In this document: positions 25,572-33,833 of the stretch, one piece after another
Layout: every line of letters starts with the position of its first letter
Numbering within the stretch: position 1 is the stretch's first letter
DNA from: a virus
IMG/VR virus record: IMGVR_UViG_3300047392_000199
Span: 1 to 64,000 of that record
Reading direction: 5' to 3' (one strand)
Length of the DNA: 64,000 bases
Position numbers and translations under genes: made by a program
Notes under the pieces: generated by a model
Database searches by the model: none
The model's input: the letters and a program-made list of their open reading frames with translations, nothing else
What the model was told of the DNA's origin: nothing

Positions 25572-26980
25572 TGTTATTAGACATCGAACAAAGAGAAAAA
25601 GAGGTTATGGTTTCCTTTTATAATAAAGAAGGAGAAGTAGCTTTTAAAAGATACCCAATCAATCAATACCAAAACTGGTTTGTTTGTGATGCTAAAGATC
25701 GTGAAGCAAGTACTCAATTTAAAAATTGGGATAATCGTCCCGTTAAATTAGGTACATCTAGACAATTTAATAAGTTTTCTTTGGTATATTTTATGGATAA
25801 TCTTCCTGAAAAGGATAAAGAAGAGATTTATGCATACAATATGCCAAAGACTTATTTTGTCGATATTGAGACTGAAATTGTTGATGGTTTCCCTAAAGCA
25901 GAAGAAGCTAAATCTAGAATCTTAACTTTCTCAATTATTACTCCAAATAAAAAGACAATTGTTCTTGGATTAGAAGACCTTTCACCTGAACAAATTAGTC
26001 AAATTGAAAAAGATACTAATGAGTATTTTAAACAATTAGATTCTGATTGGACTTTTCAATATATTAAGTTTAAATCTGAATACGATATGGTTTATACGTT
26101 CTTGTATAAATTCATGCCTAAATTCCCAATGATGTCAGGTTGGAACTTTATCAACTATGACTGGCAATATATTGTTAATCGTTGTAAAAGATTACAAATT
26201 GATATTGCAGATTCAGCACTAACAAAAGCAGTAGATTCTACAGATTCAAGACCACTTCACATGGGTATTCTTGATTACATGCAATTATATGACAAATATG
26301 ATAAATCTGTAAAAGTTAAAGAATCAAATGCTCTTGAATATGTTGCAGGTCAAGTTCTAGGTTTTGGTAAAATCAAGTACAATGGCGGTTTACAAGACCT
26401 TTATCGTGATGATTTTAAAAAGTATGTTTATTATAACGTAGTCGATAGCGTGTTAGTATATTACATTGACCAGAAATTAAAATCAATGGAAGTACTTCTA
26501 ACACTTGCAAATATTACAAGAATGCCTCTTTATAAAGCAGCATCCCCGGTTGCCGTAACTGAAGCATTAATTGCCCGTAAAATGGCAGAATCTGGTTTTA
26601 GAATTGGAACCGAACAAAGATCTGACGGTAAAAAAGATACACAATATGCAGGTGCATTCGTAAAAGAACCTAAAGTCGGTTTCTACCACGGAGTAAGTGC
26701 ATTTGACTTTGCATCTCTATATCCATCTATTATGCGACAGTTCAATATCTCACCAGATGCATTTGTTGAAAAAGTTCCACTTTCAAAGATTGAAGAACGC
26801 AGAGCAGATAAAAATGTTATTGTTTGTGAAAATGGAGTTGTTTATCGTAATGAAGATTCAATGTTAAAAATGATTCTTACAGATTTATATTCAAAAAGAA
26901 AGCAATATAAGTCTACATCTTACGATCTATATACAAAAGCAGAACACTACAAAAAGTTATTAGAAAAGAAAAAAGATTAA
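25571..26980 (+). CDS. 43A: DNA polymerase gp43, N-terminal half (exonuclease + palm motif A)
   Basis: The 469-aa N-terminal half of a family B polymerase. Proofreading motifs: VDIETEI (Exo I), GWNFINYDWQYIV (Exo II) and YNVVDSVLVYYID (Exo III). Polymerase motif A is present as FDFASLYPSIMRQ (about 378-390). The chain then enters the fingers helix (LTDLYSKRKQYK) and stops cleanly with KKD. The missing fingers second helix, motifs B and C and thumb are in the separate gene at 30870. Together the halves give 867 aa, close to T4 gp43 (898). The reading frame is intact, so this looks like a working split gene, not a pseudogene. Confidence 0.9.
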   Translation: MLLDIEQREKEVMVSFYNKEGEVAFKRYPINQYQNWFVCDAKDREASTQFKNWDNRPVKLGTSRQFNKFSLVYFMDNLPEKDKEEIYAYNMPKTYFVDIETEIVDGFPKAEEAKSRILTFSIITPNKKTIVLGLEDLSPEQISQIEKDTNEYFKQLDSDWTFQYIKFKSEYDMVYTFLYKFMPKFPMMSGWNFINYDWQYIVNRCKRLQIDIADSALTKAVDSTDSRPLHMGILDYMQLYDKYDKSVKVKESNALEYVAGQVLGFGKIKYNGGLQDLYRDDFKKYVYYNVVDSVLVYYIDQKLKSMEVLLTLANITRMPLYKAASPVAVTEALIARKMAESGFRIGTEQRSDGKKDTQYAGAFVKEPKVGFYHGVSAFDFASLYPSIMRQFNISPDAFVEKVPLSKIEERRADKNVIVCENGVVYRNEDSMLKMILTDLYSKRKQYKSTSYDLYTKAEHYKKLLEKKKD

Positions 26981-27064
26981 CTTCCGGACTATGTCTGCTG
27001 GGTTATCTTTAATATATAAAGAAATCCTAATACAATGGCCTGGAAGTTAAAACTCTAGGCCATT
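26977..27064 (+). other. Pseudoknot-like RNA element after the polymerase N-half
   Basis: TTAACTTCC (26977-26985) pairs with GGAAGTTAA (27042-27050), and AATGGCCT (27034-27041) pairs with AGGCCATT (27057-27064). The second arm of the first stem lies in the loop of the second, and the stems abut at 27041/27042, an H-type pseudoknot layout. A further small repeat, TCTAG-T-CTAGA, follows at 27064-27074. It may be a terminator/processing signal or a remnant of the event that split gene 43. Confidence 0.5.
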
Positions 27065-27098
27065 CTAGTCTAGACAAAAAGTAAAAAAAATTAAAAAA

Positions 27099-28115
27099 AT
27101 GGAAAATTCAAAATCATCATTATTTGTTGAACGTGTCGAGTACAAACCTTTTGAATATCCAATGTACTATACCGAAGGATGGCTTCCGGTAATGCAAGCA
27201 CATTGGTTACACACAGAGATTTCAATGCAAGGCGATCTTAAAGATTGGAATGAGCATCTAACTCCTTCTGAAAAGAACCTTGTTGGAAATATATTATTAG
27301 GTTTTGCTCAAACAGAATGCGCAGTTTCAGATTACTGGACTAATATGGTAACTAAATGGTTCCCAAAACACGAAATTAGACAAATGGCGATGGCTTTTGG
27401 TGCAAACGAAACAGTACATGCTGTAGCATACTCATACTTAAATGAGACCTTAGGATTAGAAGATTTTGCAGCATTTCTTAAAGAACCTGCAACTTCTCAG
27501 AAATTTGAATTCTTAGTTGAAACTAATAATGATTATACTCATTTAGATTTACAACATAATGCAGATGCTAGAAAAGACGTTGCCCGATCACTTGCAATCT
27601 TCTCTGCTTTCGCTGAAGGAGTTTCACTATATTCATCATTTGCAGTTTTATATTCATTCCAGATGCGTAACCTACTTAAAGGTATTGGTCAGCAAATGAA
27701 ATGGTCAGTTAGAGACGAATCACTACACTCTAAAATGGGTTGTCAACTTTTCCGTCACATATGTGAAGAATATCCTGAATTAAAAGAAGCAGTTCAATCT
27801 CAAGTTGAAGAGGCTGCAAAACTTATGGTTGAAATGGAATTCCAATTTATCAATAAAATGTTTGAAATGGGAGACCTTGAAAACATGCAAGCTGATGACC
27901 TTAAAGAATTTATTAAGAAAAGAGCAAATGAAAAACTAAACGAATTAGGATATGAAAGCATTTTTCATTATAGTGAAGCAATGGCTAGTCAATTAGACTG
28001 GTTCTATCACTTAACAGGAGGACATACACATACTGACTTTTTTGCAATTCGACCAACTGATTACTCTAAAGCAGGAGAAGACGAGAATTGGGACGAGGAC
28101 GACATGTTTTCATAA
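27099..28115 (+). CDS. nrdB: Ribonucleotide reductase class Ia, small subunit
   Basis: The 338-aa beta subunit makes the tyrosyl radical for deoxynucleotide synthesis. Iron ligands and radical site are in place: Glu73 (QTE), Glu104 and His107 with the radical Tyr111 at the E. coli Y122 spacing (NETVHAVAY), a Glu in FAEGVSLY and E..H in RDESLH. The C-terminus is acidic (DENWDEDDMF), as needed for docking on NrdA. It sits between the two polymerase halves, upstream of nrdA with a 31-nt gap. Confidence 0.9.
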   Translation: MENSKSSLFVERVEYKPFEYPMYYTEGWLPVMQAHWLHTEISMQGDLKDWNEHLTPSEKNLVGNILLGFAQTECAVSDYWTNMVTKWFPKHEIRQMAMAFGANETVHAVAYSYLNETLGLEDFAAFLKEPATSQKFEFLVETNNDYTHLDLQHNADARKDVARSLAIFSAFAEGVSLYSSFAVLYSFQMRNLLKGIGQQMKWSVRDESLHSKMGCQLFRHICEEYPELKEAVQSQVEEAAKLMVEMEFQFINKMFEMGDLENMQADDLKEFIKKRANEKLNELGYESIFHYSEAMASQLDWFYHLTGGHTHTDFFAIRPTDYSKAGEDENWDEDDMFS

Positions 28116-28146
28116 GAATAAATACAATACAAATTAAATATTTTAG

Positions 28147-29964
28147 ATGGATCAAATTAATCACGGAGAACAACAAGGCTGGGAACTAGGAGTAGATTTC
28201 CCAGTTTGGGGTAATACAGAAATTTATGTTAAAACAATATCAAAAGGATATTTGTTAAAAGGTGAAACACCTAAAGATGCTTATTGGAGAGTTTCAACAA
28301 GCGTTGCAAAAAGATTAGGAAAGCCTGAATTGGCAAGCAAATTCTTCGATTATATTTGGAAAGGTTGGTTAAACTTGGCTACTCCAGTTTTATCAAACAC
28401 GGGTACTGAAAGAGGATTACCAATTTCATGTTTTGGTATTGATGTTGCAGATTCTATTGCCGATATTGGTGGTAAGAATTTAGAAATGATGTTACTTGCA
28501 AAACATGGTGGTGGAGTTGGAATTGGTGTAAATCAAATTCGTCCAGCAGGAGCTAATATTTCTCAAAATGGTACATCTGATGGTGTAGTTCCTTTCATTA
28601 AAATTTACGATAGTTCAGTTCTAGCAACCAATCAAGGGTCAGTTAGAAGAGGAGCAGCATCAGTAAATATTGATATTGAACATGGCGATTTTTGGGAATG
28701 GTTAGAAATTAGAGAACCTAAAGGAGATGTTAATCGTCAATCTTTAAATATGCACCAATGTGTTGTTGTTTCAGATAGTTTCATGGCTAAATTAGAAGCT
28801 GGAGACAAAGAAGCAAGAAAACGTTGGGCTGCAGTTCTTAGAAAAAGAAAATCAACTGGAGAGCCTTATGTAATGTACAAAGGAAATGTTAACAGAGCAA
28901 ATCCTGAAGCTTACAAACAAAATGGTTTAAAAGTTTATATGACAAATATTTGTTCAGAGATTACTTTACACACTGATGAGAATCACTCATTTGTTTGTTG
29001 TTTAAGTTCATTGAACTTGGCTAAATATGATGAGTGGAAAAATACTGACTTAGTATATACATCAACTCAATTTTTAGATGGAGTTCTTTCTGAATTTATT
29101 AGTCGTGCAAAATACATGAGAGGTTTTGAAAACTCAGTTCGTTCTGCTGAAAAAGGTAGAGCATTAGGACTTGGAGTTTTAGGATGGCACACATATTTAC
29201 AAGATCGTAATATTCCATTTGATTCCCTAATGGCTCAATTTGAAACTAGAAAGATTTTTAGTCAAATCAAAATTGAATCTGAAAGAGCAAGTAGAGATAT
29301 GGCGACAGAATATGGAGAACCTTTATGGTGTGTTGGTACTGGAATGAGAAACACACATTTACGTGCAATTGCTCCTACAGTTTCTAACTCTAAATTATCT
29401 GGTAATGTTTCTGCAGGTATTGAACCTTGGGCAGCAAACGTATTTACAGAACAAACAGCCAAAGGTACTTTCATTAGAAAGAATCCAACATTAGAAAAAG
29501 CTTTATCATTTGTTAAAAAGAATAATAAAGAAACATGGGATCAGATTTTAGCCGATGGCGGATCAGTTCAAGGTTTAGATTGGATGGATGAATACTTTGT
29601 ACGAATTGGAGAGAAATTAGAAGAGAAAGCAGGAAGACCTATTCATATTGAGAAATTAAATGAATTAGAAAATGTTCATAAAGATGAATTCATTCCAATG
29701 AAAGATGCTTATAGAACATTTAAAGAAATTAATCAAATGGAATTAGTTAAACAAGCTGGACTTCGACAACAATATGTCGACCAAGCAGTTTCATTAAACT
29801 TAGCATTTCCAAATGAGGCCGAACCTAAATTTATCAATCAAGTGCATTTAGAAGCTTATAATCAAGGAATCAAAACACTTTATTATATGAGAACTGAATC
29901 AGTACTTAGAGGAGATATAGCACAAAGAGCAATGGATCCTGATTGTTTAAGTTGTGATGGATAA
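28147..29964 (+). CDS. nrdA: Ribonucleotide reductase class Ia, large subunit
   Basis: The 605-aa alpha subunit. Active-site residues are visible: the redox Cys in ISCFG near residue 95, NICSEI with Asn267, Cys269 and Glu271, the partner Cys in CCLSSLNL near 281-288, and the C-terminal electron-transfer pair DPDCLSCDG. The N-terminus starts directly before the catalytic domain, and the ~90-residue ATP-cone regulatory domain of T4 or E. coli NrdA is missing, so dATP feedback inhibition is probably lost. No intron or intein is seen. Confidence 0.9.
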   Translation: MDQINHGEQQGWELGVDFPVWGNTEIYVKTISKGYLLKGETPKDAYWRVSTSVAKRLGKPELASKFFDYIWKGWLNLATPVLSNTGTERGLPISCFGIDVADSIADIGGKNLEMMLLAKHGGGVGIGVNQIRPAGANISQNGTSDGVVPFIKIYDSSVLATNQGSVRRGAASVNIDIEHGDFWEWLEIREPKGDVNRQSLNMHQCVVVSDSFMAKLEAGDKEARKRWAAVLRKRKSTGEPYVMYKGNVNRANPEAYKQNGLKVYMTNICSEITLHTDENHSFVCCLSSLNLAKYDEWKNTDLVYTSTQFLDGVLSEFISRAKYMRGFENSVRSAEKGRALGLGVLGWHTYLQDRNIPFDSLMAQFETRKIFSQIKIESERASRDMATEYGEPLWCVGTGMRNTHLRAIAPTVSNSKLSGNVSAGIEPWAANVFTEQTAKGTFIRKNPTLEKALSFVKKNNKETWDQILADGGSVQGLDWMDEYFVRIGEKLEEKAGRPIHIEKLNELENVHKDEFIPMKDAYRTFKEINQMELVKQAGLRQQYVDQAVSLNLAFPNEAEPKFINQVHLEAYNQGIKTLYYMRTESVLRGDIAQRAMDPDCLSCDG

Positions 29965-29971
29965 AATTCCG

Positions 29972-30018
29972 GTGTCTATATTTATATAGGCACATTTTAG
30001 GACCGTTATAGTTAACGG
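29972..30018 (+). other. Two tandem hairpins after nrdA
   Basis: Hairpin one: GTGTCTATA / TATAGGCAC (29972-29993, one G-T pair). Hairpin two: CCGTTA-TAGT-TAACGG (30003-30018). With the terminator that follows at 30022 they make three successive hairpins in under 90 nt. Confidence 0.5.
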
Positions 30019-30021
30019 GTT

Positions 30022-30059
30022 GGGCAGAGAAACGTTCGCTACTATCTCTGCCCTTTTTT
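30022..30059 (+). terminator. Intrinsic terminator after nrdA
   Basis: GGGCAGAGA / TCTCTGCCC with a 14-nt loop, followed by six T. It ends the polN-nrdB-nrdA transcript before the clamp promoter. Confidence 0.85.
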
Positions 30060-30060
30060 A

Positions 30061-30088
30061 TGAAACAAAACCAGTTTACTCGATATAA
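30061..30088 (+). promoter_or_regulatory. Replication-class promoter of gp45
   Basis: TGAAAC at 30061-30066, 8 nt, TTTAC at 30075-30079, GATATAA at 30082-30088. It lies 36 nt before the ATG and directly after the terminator. Confidence 0.6.
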
Positions 30089-30123
30089 GTATCATATCAA
30101 ACGTTTCTAAAAAAAGTTTATTC

Positions 30124-30870
30124 ATGAAATTACACATTGACAAAGTAGACCAAAACAATTTTATTGGTTTCGTAAACAGATTGAAACTTATTGACTCTTT
30201 TATCTATTTTAAGATTAAAGGCGATCAAGTAGTTTCTTCAGCTTACTTGCCACAGCGAGATGCTGTGAAGCACAACGCTCTTCCATTAGGAGAGATTTTC
30301 GTAACATCAGGCGAAACACCTGAAAAAGAATTAAAAGTTGCATTTTTTGATGCTGCTAAATTAATCGAAGCATTTAAACAATTCGACTACCAAGGTATCC
30401 ATGGTGAAATCGAATTTATTGAAAATGATGAAGATTGCGTAGCAACAAGCTTTAAAATCTTTAATGATGATTTAGAAATCACATTATCTTGTTCAGAACC
30501 TTCTTTAGGTTACAAAGATTTAACAGAATCTCAATTACAAGGAATCTTCAATACTGAAGGATCTGATTTCGTATTCGAATTAAGTAATGTAGAAGCTGGA
30601 AAAATCAAATCTTTATTCAACTTAGATAAAGATGAAACATTTAGTATCTCATCTTCTGATGATGGTGTTAAAATTAGTGGTAAATCATACAGCAAATTAG
30701 TAAGTACTGAATTTGAAGGTGATAAAGCAAGTGTAACAGTTTATAAAAAGTATTTGAGTTTACTTGACAAAGAGGACTACAAAGCTTACGTATTCGGTAA
30801 TCGCGTAGTATTACGCTCTACTGAATCTGCTACTTTATTAACTATTGCAACATGCCAATCCGCTGATTAA
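30124..30870 (+). CDS. 45: Sliding clamp, gp45-like
   Basis: The 248-aa ring clamp (T4 gp45 is 228 aa) tethers polymerase and also activates late transcription. It has the two-domain clamp layout with weak sequence identity: FINRLKLIDSFIYFKIK-type first strands, an acidic middle (IEFIENDEDCVA) and a second domain from about residue 140. It has its own promoter and overlaps the polymerase C-half by one base, so clamp and polymerase C-half are made together. Confidence 0.75.
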   Translation: MKLHIDKVDQNNFIGFVNRLKLIDSFIYFKIKGDQVVSSAYLPQRDAVKHNALPLGEIFVTSGETPEKELKVAFFDAAKLIEAFKQFDYQGIHGEIEFIENDEDCVATSFKIFNDDLEITLSCSEPSLGYKDLTESQLQGIFNTEGSDFVFELSNVEAGKIKSLFNLDKDETFSISSSDDGVKISGKSYSKLVSTEFEGDKASVTVYKKYLSLLDKEDYKAYVFGNRVVLRSTESATLLTIATCQSAD

Positions 30871-32066
30871 TGACAATTGAAGAACTACTAAATAAACCTG
30901 AAGAGCAACTTACCAGAAACGAGCTTGAAATCTTGGCTACTCATTTTAAGAATGAGTCAGCCAAGTTTACAGCTTATGAACAAGCCGTTAAAGTAACTTT
31001 AAACTCTATTTATGGAGCCTTTGGGAACCAGTGGTTCCATTTTTTCAATATTGATATTGCCGAATCCATCACATTACAAGGACAAAATGCAATTCTTTAT
31101 TCTGCAAAAATTCTAAATAAGTATTTCCAAGAATTCTTTATTAAAGATACTGATGTTCATCAAAAATTAAACATTAAAGTTAAGCATCAAATTCATAAAG
31201 AAGCCGTAATTTATATCGATACCGATTCGAATTATGTGCAGTTTGAAGAGATGTACAATTCTATTGAATGGCTTGGCGAAAAGATGGACATTGCTACATT
31301 TATTTTAGCAATTTACAATCTTAGAATTAAAGAGTATATTTCTAAAGCACTAGATAAATATGCATCTTCTAGAAACACTGAAAGCTTCTTGCAATTTGAA
31401 TTAGAATCTATTGCTTATGCCGGAATTTGGATGGCCAAAAAGAAGTACATTCAAGATATTGCATGGGAAGACAAGTTAAAAGAACATGAAAGATACCCGT
31501 CACTTAAGAAAGTAAAAGTTATTGGATTCGATTCTATTCAATCCTCAACTCCAACTTTTGTTCGTAAGAAATTAACTGAAGCAATTCAATTGTTATTTAC
31601 TGAAAAACCTAATGCTGATACTCTTAGTATTATGGTAAACTTTCTTAAGAAAACTAAGAAAGAATTTAAGATGGCAAACATTGATGATATTACATTCAAT
31701 AAGAGAACAAATAATATTGAAAAATATATCGTTGATGACCATATTGAATTCCAGTATGGTTCTAAATGTCCACCTAACGTGAAAGCTGCAGGATTCTACA
31801 ATTATCTATTGAACAACAATCCAAAGTACAAAAACAAGTACAAATTAATTGGTAATGGCGAAAAGCTAAGATTGTATCATTGTAACCATAAAACTTGCGA
31901 AATGTTTGCATATTTTCCTGGTGACCATCCATATGAAATTGCACCACCTATCGATTATGAAGTACAATTCGAAAAGAGTATGATTGATCCATTAAATCGT
32001 GTATTAGAATCGATTGGATTACAAACTCTAAATAGAAACTTAATTTATTCAACTTCATTATTTTAA
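30870..32066 (+). CDS. 43B: DNA polymerase gp43, C-terminal half (motifs B, C, thumb)
   Basis: The 398-aa C-terminal half of the split family B polymerase. It begins with the returning fingers helix. Motif B is KVTLNSIYGAFGN (about 41-53), motif C YIDTDSNY (about 116-123, the second catalytic Asp), and MAKKKYIQDI is the DNA-binding KKxY element. It ends YSTSLF, a clamp-binding-like peptide, as expected for a T4-type polymerase C-terminus. The start overlaps the clamp stop (TAATG), leaving no room for an intron half upstream. The two halves must therefore associate as proteins. Confidence 0.9.
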   Translation: MTIEELLNKPEEQLTRNELEILATHFKNESAKFTAYEQAVKVTLNSIYGAFGNQWFHFFNIDIAESITLQGQNAILYSAKILNKYFQEFFIKDTDVHQKLNIKVKHQIHKEAVIYIDTDSNYVQFEEMYNSIEWLGEKMDIATFILAIYNLRIKEYISKALDKYASSRNTESFLQFELESIAYAGIWMAKKKYIQDIAWEDKLKEHERYPSLKKVKVIGFDSIQSSTPTFVRKKLTEAIQLLFTEKPNADTLSIMVNFLKKTKKEFKMANIDDITFNKRTNNIEKYIVDDHIEFQYGSKCPPNVKAAGFYNYLLNNNPKYKNKYKLIGNGEKLRLYHCNHKTCEMFAYFPGDHPYEIAPPIDYEVQFEKSMIDPLNRVLESIGLQTLNRNLIYSTSLF

Positions 32067-32069
32067 TCC

Positions 32070-32219
32070 ATGGAAAATAAAAAGACAATTGAACTCTTAG
32101 AAGAGCTAGTCAAAAATAATCCAAATGATATGGAACTTGGTAAAGCGATTAGGACTTTTATAATAGAATTAGAAGCTTCTAAAAAAGAAGTAGAAAAACA
32201 AAATAAGAAAAATGATTGA
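32070..32219 (+). CDS. Small coiled-coil protein (49 aa), unknown
   Basis: The ATG is 3 nt after the polymerase stop. The frame encodes a charged helix (MENKKTIELLEELVKNN ... FIIELEASKKEVEK) and overlaps the next ATG by 8 nt. The tight packing on both sides and the heptad-like spacing support a real gene. No family recognised. Confidence 0.5.
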   Translation: MENKKTIELLEELVKNNPNDMELGKAIRTFIIELEASKKEVEKQNKKND

Positions 32220-32406
32220 TACATCAAAACTAAGTCCTGAACAATTAGAAGTAATTGAAAAATATAGAGAAATCTATGGTAGAGTAGGTTCTTTAAAGAT
32301 AAGAATTGAAATGCTAAAACAAGAACTTACTGATTCAATTAATGAAATTAATGAACTTCGAGTAAAAGAAGCAGACCTTTTTAAAAATATAGAAAACAAT
32401 GGCTAA
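32212..32406 (+). CDS. Small coiled-coil protein (64 aa), unknown
   Basis: The product is a continuous amphipathic helix (IEKYREIYGRVGSLKIRIEM). Its stop overlaps the uvsX start by 8 nt. It forms a coupled series with the 49-aa gene and uvsX. It may be an oligomerisation partner in recombination, but no motif proves that. Confidence 0.5.
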   Translation: MIDTSKLSPEQLEVIEKYREIYGRVGSLKIRIEMLKQELTDSINEINELRVKEADLFKNIENNG

Positions 32407-33520
32407 AAAACTAACATCATTCACGTTTGACGATATCAACGCTGAATTATCAGAATTAAACCCACTAGGATCCATTATGGAAACTTCAGATTTCTCTGAA
32501 GTAACTGAATGGTTAGACACGGGAAACTATCATTTAAATGCATGTGTTTCCGGAAGTCTTTTTGGTGGATGGCCGAATAACCGATCTTGTTCAGTTGCAG
32601 GTCCTTCAGGAACTGGTAAAACATTCTTAATGTTAAATACTGTACGAGAAGCAATCAACATGGGTTACAGCGTCATCTATTATGACTCTGAGGCAGCAGT
32701 TGATAAAGACTTAATGAAGAAATTTAACATTGATACGACAAAAGTCAGTTATCAACCTGTTAATACAGTACAGGAGTTTAGAACTTCAGTAACTTCAATT
32801 ACTAAGAAAATGCAAGAAGCTAAACGAGGTGGAGCAGAAATTCCAAAAGTTATGATCGTTTTAGACTCTGCTGGTAACTTAGCAACTCAAAAAGAAATCG
32901 AAGATGCAGCATCAGGATCTGATAAAGCAGATATGACTCGTTCTAAAGTATTAAAATCAATCTTTAGAATTATCATGACTCCAATGGCTGATTTAAAGAT
33001 TCCTTTCTTATTTACAAACCATACGTATCAGTCTCAGTCATTTATACCTCAACAAATCGCAGGTGGTGGAACTGGACCTGAATATGCAGCATCTATTGTG
33101 TTAATGTTAAACAAAGCACAATTAAAAGATGGAGCAGAAAAAGTTGGTATTATTGTAACTGCAAAACCTGCTAAGAATCGTTTTGCCAAACCAACTGCAA
33201 TTAAATTCCATTTAGATTTTACTAAAGGAATGAATCGTTATGTTGGATTAGAGCAATATGCAACTTGGGATATTTGTGGAGTAACTAGAGGAATTATAGA
33301 TCCTAAGACTAAAGAGAAAATCAAGAAAGATACAGCTAAAACTTGGATTTGCGAGCATTTAGATGAAGCAGTACCAAACAAAGAGTTCTTTACTGATAAA
33401 GTATTTAATCAACAGGTTCTTGAAAGAATTGAAAAATATATCCAACCATTATTTAATTACAATACATCAGGAGATGACGCAGGATTTGACATTGATGATG
33501 TTATAGATTCAGAAGATTAA
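32399..33520 (+). CDS. uvsX: UvsX recombinase (RecA-like)
   Basis: The 373-aa strand-exchange ATPase has Walker A GPSGTGKT near 69-76, catalytic Glu in YYDSEAA (about 97), Walker B MIVLDSAG near 157-164, and the DNA-binding loop region containing FTNHTYQS. Its length is close to T4 UvsX (about 390 aa). The mediator UvsY (7548) and ssDNA-binding gp32 are also present, so the full recombination-dependent replication set is here. Confidence 0.9.
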   Translation: MAKKLTSFTFDDINAELSELNPLGSIMETSDFSEVTEWLDTGNYHLNACVSGSLFGGWPNNRSCSVAGPSGTGKTFLMLNTVREAINMGYSVIYYDSEAAVDKDLMKKFNIDTTKVSYQPVNTVQEFRTSVTSITKKMQEAKRGGAEIPKVMIVLDSAGNLATQKEIEDAASGSDKADMTRSKVLKSIFRIIMTPMADLKIPFLFTNHTYQSQSFIPQQIAGGGTGPEYAASIVLMLNKAQLKDGAEKVGIIVTAKPAKNRFAKPTAIKFHLDFTKGMNRYVGLEQYATWDICGVTRGIIDPKTKEKIKKDTAKTWICEHLDEAVPNKEFFTDKVFNQQVLERIEKYIQPLFNYNTSGDDAGFDIDDVIDSED

Positions 33521-33521
33521 T

Positions 33522-33833
33522 ATGCAACCAAATGTCTACAAAATTGAGGAAGACAAGTTGCCAATCAAATATATCTTAGGAATTGAACAAGAATTTCCAG
33601 ATTTCCCAGATGCTTTTGACATTGTCTATGCCTTTATAAACCGTGCGATCAGAAATCCTGATCGACACGGTGCATCTTTTACCAAGGCAGCATTGATAAA
33701 TTATCATGCAAAGGGTAAAGAAGAACAATCTGAAAGAGGATTGAAACATGCAATCGAATTAGGACTTATTGATTGTACTTGTGAAACAGAAGGCAAAGAG
33801 TCTTATACAATACTTATAAACCCATTCATATGA
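33522..33833 (+). CDS. Small protein between uvsX and gp41, unknown
   Basis: The 103-aa product may be a winged-helix-like domain: helices around residues 28-45 and 53-65 (SFTKAALINYHAK), then GLKHAIELGLIDC and a beta hairpin ending YTILINPF. Position between recombinase and helicase suggests a helicase-loader or primosome accessory, but it is half the size of T4 gp59 and not recognisably related. The stop overlaps the helicase ATG by 4 nt. Confidence 0.5.
   Translation: MQPNVYKIEEDKLPIKYILGIEQEFPDFPDAFDIVYAFINRAIRNPDRHGASFTKAALINYHAKGKEEQSERGLKHAIELGLIDCTCETEGKESYTILINPFI

Noticed and set aside
28147-29964. Intein or intron in nrdA
   Set aside because: The reading frame is continuous and of normal length minus the ATP-cone; no intein motifs.
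29972-30053. tRNA-like gene
   Set aside because: Three simple hairpins, no cloverleaf, no T-loop consensus.
26981-30869. Trans-spliced intron joining the two polymerase halves
   Set aside because: The C-half starts on the clamp stop codon, so no non-coding room exists for a 3' intron half; both halves also have proper start and stop codons.
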